Origin: Stutzerimonas azotifigens DSM 17556
GTDB lineage: Bacteria; Pseudomonadota; Gammaproteobacteria; Pseudomonadales; Pseudomonadaceae
Assembly: GCF_000425625.1 (NCBI RefSeq)
Contig: NZ_KE384407.1
Span: forward strand, 172,188-236,187
Length of the DNA stretch: 64,000 nt
Direction: 5' to 3'
Translations under genes and position numbers: made by a program
Notes under the pieces: generated by a model
Databases searched by the model: none
The model's input: the letters and a program-made list of their open reading frames with translations, nothing else
What the model was told of the DNA's origin: nothing
In this document: positions 58,511-64,000 of the stretch, piece by piece
Layout: the number at the start of each line of letters is the position of its first letter
How positions within the stretch are numbered: the first letter of the stretch is position 1

Positions 58511-59251
58511 TCAGTCCATGAAACCCTGGAGCTTCAGTTCGATGGAGCGCGGGTTCTCCCCTTCGGCGATCGACAGCACGCCCTCGAGCAGCATCTCGCG
58601 ATAGGCCGACTGCTTCTGCACCAGCGACTTGAGCTTGTTGCCGATCGGCAGCACCAGCAGGTTGGCGAAGGCCACGCCGTAGATGGTGGCGACGAAGGCC
58701 ACCGCGATGCCGCTGCCGAGCTGCCCCGGGTCGGCGAGGTTGCCCATGACGTGGATCAGCCCCATCACCGCGCCGATGATGCCGACGGTCGGCGCGTAGC
58801 CGCCCATGGCCTCGAACACCTTGGCCGCACGCAGGTCGCGCGCCTCCTGGGTGTAGAGGTCCACTTCGAGAATGCTGCGGATGGCTTCCGGTTCGACGCC
58901 GTCGACCAGCAGCTGCAGGCCCTTGCGGGCGTACGGGTCGGGTTCGGCCTCGGCGAGCGGCTCGAGGCCCAGCAGGCCTTCCTTGCGCGCGGTCATGCTC
59001 CAGCCGACCACCCGATCGATGCCGCCGGAGAGGTCTATGCGCGGCGGCACCAGCACCCAGCCGACGATCGACATGGCGCGCTTGAACGCGGTGATCGGGG
59101 TCTGCAGTAGCACCGCACCCAGGGTGCCGCCCAGCACGATGAGCGCCGCGGGGCCGTTGAGCAATGCACCGGCATGCCCACCTTCGAGGAAGTTGCCGCC
59201 GACGATGGCGATGAACGCCAGGGTCAGCCCGATGAGACTGAGCACATCCAT
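58511..59251 (-). CDS. motC: Flagellar motor stator protein MotC (MotA family)
   Basis: MotC (246 aa) is the MotA-type partner with four transmembrane helices and a large cytoplasmic loop (about 55-145) that contacts the switch. It shows GPAALIVLGGTLGAVLLQTP, the charged ARKEGLLGLEPLA loop and GGYAPTVGIIGAVMGLIHVMGNL in the third helix. It is upstream of motD in the chemotaxis operon, as in P. aeruginosa, where MotCD stators support swarming. Confidence 0.94.
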   Translation of the reverse strand: MDVLSLIGLTLAFIAIVGGNFLEGGHAGALLNGPAALIVLGGTLGAVLLQTPITAFKRAMSIVGWVLVPPRIDLSGGIDRVVGWSMTARKEGLLGLEPLAEAEPDPYARKGLQLLVDGVEPEAIRSILEVDLYTQEARDLRAAKVFEAMGGYAPTVGIIGAVMGLIHVMGNLADPGQLGSGIAVAFVATIYGVAFANLLVLPIGNKLKSLVQKQSAYREMLLEGVLSIAEGENPRSIELKLQGFMD

Positions 59252-59272
59252 GGAACTACCGACCCCGCGCCG

Positions 59273-60373
59273 TCACTGACAGGCCTCGGCCAGGAACCGG
59301 CCGATGTCGTCCAGGCTGTAGCTGGCGTCGCTGAGATTGGCCTTCACCACCGCCATCGGCATGCCATAGATCACGCTGCTGGCTTCGTCCTGCGTCCACA
59401 CCTGGCTGCCGCATTGCTTGAGCATGCGCGCCCCTTCGCGACCGTCCGCGCCCATGCCGGTGAGCACCACCGCCAGCACCTTGTCATGGAAGGCCTTGGC
59501 CGCCGAGCCGAAGGTGATGTCGACGCACGGCTTGTAGTTCAGCCGCTCGTCGCCCGGGAGAATGCGCACCGAGCCGCGGCCGTCGACCATCATCTGCTTG
59601 CCGCCGGGCGCCAGCAGGGCGAGCCCCGGACGCAGCTGATCGCCGTCCTCGGCTTCCTTGACGCGAATCCGGCAGAGCTTGTCGAGGCGTTCGGCGAAGG
59701 CCTTGGTGAAGGCCGCCGGCATGTGCTGGATGAGCACGATGGGCGACGGAAAGCGCTCCGGCAGCTGCGTCAGCACGCGCTGCAGCGCCACCGGTCCGCC
59801 GGTCGAGGTGCCGATCGCCACCAGCCGGTAGGCCTTGCGCCGCGGCGCCTGCGTGCTCGCCGGCGACGCGCTCTGGGCGGTACGCGGCGCCGCCGCCCCG
59901 GTCGTCGGAGCACTGGTACGCGCCGACGAGCCGGCACCGGCCGACGGCGAGGACAGCAGGCCGCTGTAGCGGCGGTTGCTGCGGGCGATGGTGTGGACCT
60001 TCTCGCAGAGCAGCTGCCGGACCTTGTCCGGGTTGCGCGAGATGTCCTCGAAATTCTTCGGGAGGTAATCGACGGCGCCGGCGTCCAGCGCATCGAGCGT
60101 GACCCGCGCACCCTCGTGCGTCAGGGACGAGAACATCAGCACGGGCGTCGGGCAGCGCTGCATGATCTGCCGCACTGCGGTGATGCCGTCCATCATCGGC
60201 ATCTCGTAATCCATGGTGATGACGTCGGGCTTGAGCGCCAGCGCCTGATCGATCGCCTCGCGACCGTTGGTAGCGGTGCCGACCACCTGGATGGCCGGAT
60301 CAGCCGACAGGATTTCCGAGACGCGCCGACGGAAGAAGCCGGAATCGTCGACTACCAGGACCTTGACTGCCAT
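59273..60373 (-). CDS. cheB: Chemoreceptor methylesterase/glutamine deamidase CheB
   Basis: CheB (366 aa) removes methyl groups from receptors for adaptation. The receiver has Asp55 in [14 protein letters not shown] Ser/Thr/Ala-rich linker (about 139-178) joins it to the methylesterase domain with Ser190 (IGTSTGGP), His217 (LIQHMP) and the Asp in GMGADG. It lies 37 bp downstream of cheA and 21 bp upstream of motC. No cheR is in the window, as expected in Pseudomonas. Confidence 0.95.
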   Translation of the reverse strand: MAVKVLVVDDSGFFRRRVSEILSADPAIQVVGTATNGREAIDQALALKPDVITMDYEMPMMDGITAVRQIMQRCPTPVLMFSSLTHEGARVTLDALDAGAVDYLPKNFEDISRNPDKVRQLLCEKVHTIARSNRRYSGLLSSPSAGAGSSARTSAPTTGAAAPRTAQSASPASTQAPRRKAYRLVAIGTSTGGPVALQRVLTQLPERFPSPIVLIQHMPAAFTKAFAERLDKLCRIRVKEAEDGDQLRPGLALLAPGGKQMMVDGRGSVRILPGDERLNYKPCVDITFGSAAKAFHDKVLAVVLTGMGADGREGARMLKQCGSQVWTQDEASSVIYGMPMAVVKANLSDASYSLDDIGRFLAEACQ

Positions 60374-60410
60374 AAAAACTCCTGCGACGGCGGCCGGAGC
60401 CGCCGGTCGA

Positions 60411-62612
60411 TCAGATCCGCCGCGCGTAACGCTTGAGCATGCTGGGAACGTCGAGGATCAGGGCGATGCGACCGTCACCGGTGATGGTCGCGCCGGACAT
60501 GCCCGGGGTGCCCTGGAGCATCTTGCCGAGCGGCTTGATGACCACCTCTTCCTGGCCCACCAGCTGGTCGACGACGAAGCCGATGCGCTGGTTGCCGACG
60601 CTGAGGATGACCACGTGCCCCTCGCGCTGCTCTTCCTGATGGGTGCCATGCACCAGCCAGCGCTTGAGGTAGAACAGCGGCAGCGCCTTGTCGCGCACGA
60701 TCACCACTTCCTGGCCGTCGACGATGTTGGTGCGCGACAGGTCGAGGTGGAAGATCTCGTTGACGCTGACCAGCGGGAAGGCGAAGGCCTGGTTGCCGAG
60801 CATCACCATCAGCGTCGGCATGATCGCCAGCGTCAGCGGCACCTTGATGACGATCTTCGAGCCCTGCCCCTTCTGCGAGAACACGTTGACCGTGCCGTTG
60901 AGCTGGGAAATCTTGGTCTTGACCACGTCCATGCCCACGCCGCGCCCGGAGACGTCGGAAATCTCGGTCTTGGTCGAGAAGCCCGGGGCGAAGATCAGGT
61001 TGTAGCACTCCAGGTCGCTCAGCCTTTCGGCCGCGTCCTTGTCCAGCAGGCCCTTCTCCACCGCCTTGGCGCGCAGGATGTCGGCATCCATGCCCTTGCC
61101 GTCGTCGGTGATCATCAGCAGGATGTGGTCGCCTTCCTGCTCGGCCGAGAGCACCACCCGCCCGGTTCGCGGCTTGCCTGCCGCCTCGCGCTCCTCGGGC
61201 GATTCGATGCCGTGGTCGACCGCGTTGCGCACCAGGTGCACCAGCGGGTCGGCCAGCGCCTCGACCAGGTTCTTGTCGAGGTCGGTCTCCTCGCCCACCA
61301 GCTCCAGGTTGATCTCTTTCTTCAGGTTGCGCGCCAGGTCGCGAACCAGGCGCGGGAAGCGGCCGAAGACCTTCTTGATCGGCTGCATGCGGGTCTTCAT
61401 CACGGCCGTCTGCAGGTCCGCGGTGACCACGTCGAGGTTGGACACGGCCTTGGCCATGGCCTCGTCGCCGCTGTTGGCGCCCAGGCGTACCAGGCGGTTA
61501 CGCACCAGCACCAGCTCGCCGACCATGTTCATGATCTCGTCGAGCCGCGCGGTGTCGACCCGTACGGTGGTCTCGGCCTCGCTCGCGGCAGGCTTGTCGG
61601 CGCCTGCCGCCGGAGCGGTCGCCGGCTTGGCCGCCGCACGCGCCGGGGCCTGGGCCGGCTTGGCCGCAGCCGCCGGTTTCGCGGCGAGAGCCGGCTTCGC
61701 CTCGGCCGGCGCGACCGCGGCCTCGTTGAACTTGCCCTTGCCGTGCAACTGGTCGAGCAGCGCTTCGAATTCGTCGTCGGTGATCAGATCGCCGCCGGCG
61801 GCAGGTGCCGGCCCGGCCGGCGCAGCCGGTTCCGCCGGCACAGGCTCGGCGGCACCGTTGAACTTGCCCTTGCCGTGCAACTGGTCGAGCAGCGCTTCGA
61901 ATTCGTCGTCGCTGATCTCGTCGCCGCCGGAAGATGCGGCGACCGGCTCGGCCGTCACCTCGGTCTTGGCCGGCGCGGCATCCGTTGCGGAAAACTGCCC
62001 CTTGCCGTGCAACTGGTCGAGCAGCGCCTCGAACTCGTCGTCGGTGATCTCGTCGCTCGCAGGCTCGCCGCTGGCTTTTTCGGTCGCGCCGGCCGCGGCC
62101 GCCTGGTCGCCCAGGGCATCGAGCAGCTGCTCGAACTCTTGGTCGGTGATGTCGGAGCCATCGCCAGCCGGCGGCGCGGCGGCAGGCACGGGCGCGGCCG
62201 CCGGCTCGGCGGACTGGGCCCCGGCCGGCTCGGCCAGGCGGGCGAGCGCGGCCAGCAGTTCCGGCGAAGCAGGCGTCGGCTCGACGCGCTCGCGGACCTG
62301 GGAGAACATTTCGTTGACGGCGTCGAGTGCCTGCAGCACCACGTCCATCAATTCCGAATCGACGCGACGCTCACCCTTGCGCAGGATGTCGAACACGTTC
62401 TCGGCGATGTGGCAGCACTCCACCAGCTCGTTCAGCTGGAGAAAACCGGCCCCACCCTTGACGGTATGGAACCCGCGGAAAATGGCATTGAGCAGGGCCG
62501 TGTCGTCCGGGCTGCTTTCCAGCTCCACCAACTGTTCGGACAGCTGCTCAAGTATCTCGCCAGCCTCAACCAGGAAATCCTGAAGGATTTCTTCATCGGC
62601 GTCGAAGCTCAT
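60411..62612 (-). CDS. cheA: Chemotaxis histidine kinase CheA with a repeated linker
   Basis: CheA (733 aa) passes phosphate to CheY and CheB. P1 holds His49 in [14 protein letters not shown] long Ala/Pro-rich linker (about 135-325) then carries the repeated helix motif [17 protein letters not shown] three times and a degenerate copy. P3 dimerisation begins [20 protein letters not shown]. The kinase core has [27 protein letters not shown] and [14 protein letters not shown] CheW-like P5 domain ends the protein. No clear CheY-binding P2 domain is seen, so the repeats may fulfil that docking role. Confidence 0.95.
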   Translation of the reverse strand: MSFDADEEILQDFLVEAGEILEQLSEQLVELESSPDDTALLNAIFRGFHTVKGGAGFLQLNELVECCHIAENVFDILRKGERRVDSELMDVVLQALDAVNEMFSQVRERVEPTPASPELLAALARLAEPAGAQSAEPAAAPVPAAAPPAGDGSDITDQEFEQLLDALGDQAAAAGATEKASGEPASDEITDDEFEALLDQLHGKGQFSATDAAPAKTEVTAEPVAASSGGDEISDDEFEALLDQLHGKGKFNGAAEPVPAEPAAPAGPAPAAGGDLITDDEFEALLDQLHGKGKFNEAAVAPAEAKPALAAKPAAAAKPAQAPARAAAKPATAPAAGADKPAASEAETTVRVDTARLDEIMNMVGELVLVRNRLVRLGANSGDEAMAKAVSNLDVVTADLQTAVMKTRMQPIKKVFGRFPRLVRDLARNLKKEINLELVGEETDLDKNLVEALADPLVHLVRNAVDHGIESPEEREAAGKPRTGRVVLSAEQEGDHILLMITDDGKGMDADILRAKAVEKGLLDKDAAERLSDLECYNLIFAPGFSTKTEISDVSGRGVGMDVVKTKISQLNGTVNVFSQKGQGSKIVIKVPLTLAIMPTLMVMLGNQAFAFPLVSVNEIFHLDLSRTNIVDGQEVVIVRDKALPLFYLKRWLVHGTHQEEQREGHVVILSVGNQRIGFVVDQLVGQEEVVIKPLGKMLQGTPGMSGATITGDGRIALILDVPSMLKRYARRI
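61725..62042 (-). repeat. Tandem 132-bp repeats inside cheA
   Basis: Three 54-bp blocks encoding [15 protein letters not shown](K/Q)F occur at 61725-61778, 61857-61910 and 61989-62042, spaced exactly 132 bp. The first two are identical over all 54 bases. The third differs at several positions. A degenerate fourth copy lies near 62101-62150. The intervening linker DNA is Ala/Pro-coding and less alike. The near identity implies recent duplication or gene conversion. Confidence 0.9.
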
Positions 62613-62622
62613 ATTGGCACCC

Positions 62623-63411
62623 CTAGAACCCTAGACTGGAAAGCAGATCGTCGACGTCATCCTGACCGGATACGACGTCCTCACGCTTATCGGCATGAAT
62701 CTGCGGACCTTCACCCCTGGTGGGTGATTTTTGTCGTTCTTGCTCTTGTCGAATTTGCTCGTGGTCATGTTTGAGGTGGGTAAAGCGGTCGACCTGACTG
62801 GCCATGAGCACCAGCTTGACCAGGTTGGCCTCCACCTCGGTGACCAGGCTGGTCACGCGCTTGATCACCTGCCCGGTGAGGTCCTGATAGTCCTGCGCCA
62901 GCAGGATGTCGTTCAGGTGAGCGGAGAGCTTCTGGGTGTCACGCTCGCCGCGCGCCAGGAACAGCTCGATACGCTTGGCCAGCTCGCGGAAATGCTCCAC
63001 CTTCATTTCCCGACGCAGGAACCGACCCCAGTCGGCGGACAGGGTCTGCGCCTCGTCGTTGAGGTCGTTCACCAGCGGCGCGCACTCTTCCACCAGGTCC
63101 ATGGTGCGGTTGGCGGCGCGTTCGGTCATCTGCACCACGTAGGACAGCCGCTCGGTGGCGTCGGAAATCTGCGACACCTCCTCGGCGTGGGGGAAGCGGG
63201 GGTCGATCTGGAAGTTGACGATGGCCGTGTGCAGCTCCCGAGTCAGCTTGCCGACCTCGTTATACAGCTCACGATCGTGGATCTCGGACAGCTCGTGGAT
63301 CAGTCGCGCAGCCTCGCCGAACTGCCCCTGCTGCAGGAGGCCGGCCAGATCGTCGGCATGAATTTTCAGCGACGACTCGAGGTCGCCTGAGTGTGACTCG
63401 TTGTGCTCCAT
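62623..63411 (-). CDS. cheZ: Chemotaxis phosphatase CheZ
   Basis: CheZ (262 aa) dephosphorylates CheY-P. It is mainly a long helical hairpin, with the catalytic Gln in ILLAQDYQDLTGQVIKRV and a C-terminal CheY-tethering peptide DVDDLLSSLGF. The linker between these (QEQERQKSPTRGEGPQIHADK) is coded by unusually A+T-rich DNA for this window. It is 10 bp upstream of cheA and 19 bp after cheY. Confidence 0.95.
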   Translation of the reverse strand: MEHNESHSGDLESSLKIHADDLAGLLQQGQFGEAARLIHELSEIHDRELYNEVGKLTRELHTAIVNFQIDPRFPHAEEVSQISDATERLSYVVQMTERAANRTMDLVEECAPLVNDLNDEAQTLSADWGRFLRREMKVEHFRELAKRIELFLARGERDTQKLSAHLNDILLAQDYQDLTGQVIKRVTSLVTEVEANLVKLVLMASQVDRFTHLKHDHEQIRQEQERQKSPTRGEGPQIHADKREDVVSGQDDVDDLLSSLGF

Positions 63412-63430
63412 AGCGCCCTCGCGGCAGACA

Positions 63431-63805
63431 TCACCCGTTAACGCGCTCGAAGATCTTCTCGATCTTTTCTTTGAGCACCTGGGCTGTGAAGGGCTTTACG
63501 ACGTATCCGTTGACGCCGGCCTGGGCGGCCTCGATGATCTGGTCGCGCTTGGCTTCGGCGGTCACCATCAGCACCGGCAGGTGCTTGAGACGCTCGTCGG
63601 CGCGCACGGCGCGCAGCAGGTCGATGCCGGTCATGCCGGGCATGTTCCAGTCGGTCACGAGGAAATCGAAGCTGCCGCTCTGCAGCATCGGCAGCGCGGT
63701 GGTGCCGTCGTCCGCTTCGGCGGTATTGGTGAAGCCCAGATCACGCAAGAGATTCTTGATGATCCGCCTCATCGTCGAGAAATCATCGACGATGAGGATT
63801 TTCAT
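63431..63805 (-). CDS. cheY: Chemotaxis response regulator CheY
   Basis: CheY (124 aa) is the single-domain regulator that binds the flagellar switch. The phospho-acceptor is Asp52 in TDWNMPGM, with the acidic pair at D7/D8 and the Lys in GYVVKPF. The chosen ATG ends at 63805. A TTG four codons upstream has a better-spaced GGAGGT and would add LDKN-type residues, so the N terminus is uncertain. It is the first visible gene of the che operon. In P. aeruginosa fliA lies upstream, beyond this window. Confidence 0.93.
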   Translation of the reverse strand: MKILIVDDFSTMRRIIKNLLRDLGFTNTAEADDGTTALPMLQSGSFDFLVTDWNMPGMTGIDLLRAVRADERLKHLPVLMVTAEAKRDQIIEAAQAGVNGYVVKPFTAQVLKEKIEKIFERVNG

Positions 63806-64000
63806 GTTCTTGTCCAAGTCGACCTCCGTAAGTCTCAAAATGCCTCAGAGCCCGTTGAGGATCTGTTGCGCCTGGTCATGCTGCGTCGAGGTCGTCGGAA
63901 CGTTCGCTCGCCCGTGGCGACCTTGCCTTGCCTGGCCTTCGCTCGCGGTACCAAGCGGGCTCAAAGCAGTTGAGTACAACATCCAATGGAAACCGGTCAG
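63806..64000 (-). other. Leader or unknown sequence upstream of cheY
   Basis: The last 195 bases do not contain a gene I can support. On the minus strand an open frame runs from the window edge to a stop at 63845-63847, with mixed codon use and no recognisable motif. It may be non-coding or the tail of an unrecognised gene. GGAGGT for cheY is at about 63820-63825. I see no sigma-28 promoter here. Confidence 0.4.

Noticed and set aside
61725-62150. CRISPR-like regular repeats
   Set aside because: The regular units are inside cheA and translate into a repeated helix motif in frame; they are protein-coding repeats.
63844-64000. 3' end of fliA upstream of cheY
   Set aside because: The open frame to the stop at 63845 translates to a Ser/Thr/Gln-rich tail with mixed codon use that does not match the end of FliA; left as unknown.

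Overview
The window reads as a core-genome segment of a GC-rich (roughly two thirds G+C) gammaproteobacterium of the Pseudomonas type, most likely the Pseudomonas/Stutzerimonas lineage. The evidence is the gene order (ccoNOQP-ccoGHIS-hemN-anr; recR-ybaB-dnaX; speE...mtnBDC-aroC-prmB-folE; cheYZAB-motCD-parC-parP-cheW; ccmABCDEFGHI; fleQSR), an Anr/FNR regulator with Anr boxes, Pseudomonas-style intergenic palindromes, and polar-flagellum control genes. I see no rRNA, tRNA, insertion sequence, prophage or CRISPR array.

Region 1 (1-14100) is a microaerobic respiration block. A tRNA-modifying enzyme (trmO) and an alpha/beta hydrolase precede the cbb3 oxidase operon ccoNOQP. Its assembly genes follow (ccoG, ccoH, copper ATPase ccoI, ccoS, and a SafE/DsbD_2-like membrane protein). 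Then come nadE, oxygen-independent coproporphyrinogen dehydrogenase hemN, the oxygen sensor anr, and apt. Anr boxes sit before ccoN and hemN. Region 2 (14374-17651) is an ABC importer of the nitrate/sulfonate class with two unlike periplasmic binding proteins. Region 3 (17777-20915) holds the replication/recombination genes recR, ybaB and dnaX.

Region 4 (21047-40126) is mixed housekeeping. It holds pdxB, a MATE pump, a TauE/SafE permease with a LysR regulator, rraB, speE, an AlkA glycosylase, a histidine phosphatase and two tiny PLDc_N membrane proteins. It continues with the methionine-salvage genes mtnB/mtnD/mtnC and an MFS carrier, then aroC, prmB, an isochorismatase-fold hydrolase, a Smr protein, folE, a glutathione transferase, and a PLP aminotransferase divergent from a MarR regulator. 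Three intergenic stretches here and in region 3 carry dispersed inverted repeats.

Region 5 (40123-64000) is motility plus cytochrome c maturation. The sigma-54 cascade fleQ-fleS-fleR and a FliT-like chaperone carry recognisable sigma-54 and sigma-28 promoters. The complete ccmABCDEFGHI operon supplies haem attachment for c-type cytochromes such as CcoO and CcoP. A FliK-like hook-length protein and a stand-alone FlhB C-terminal-domain homologue are divergent from ccmA. The long chemotaxis/motor operon cheY-cheZ-cheA-cheB-motC-motD-parC-parP-cheW-DUF2802-rhodanese fills the end.

I do not see a clearly new multi-gene system. The best leads are the FliK/FlhB-C pair, the 132-bp repeats in cheA, the unusual two-binding-protein ABC operon, an isochorismatase-fold protein with Ser at the nucleophile position, a small tail-anchored coiled-coil protein, and the separation of fleQSR from the usual fliE-onward genes.
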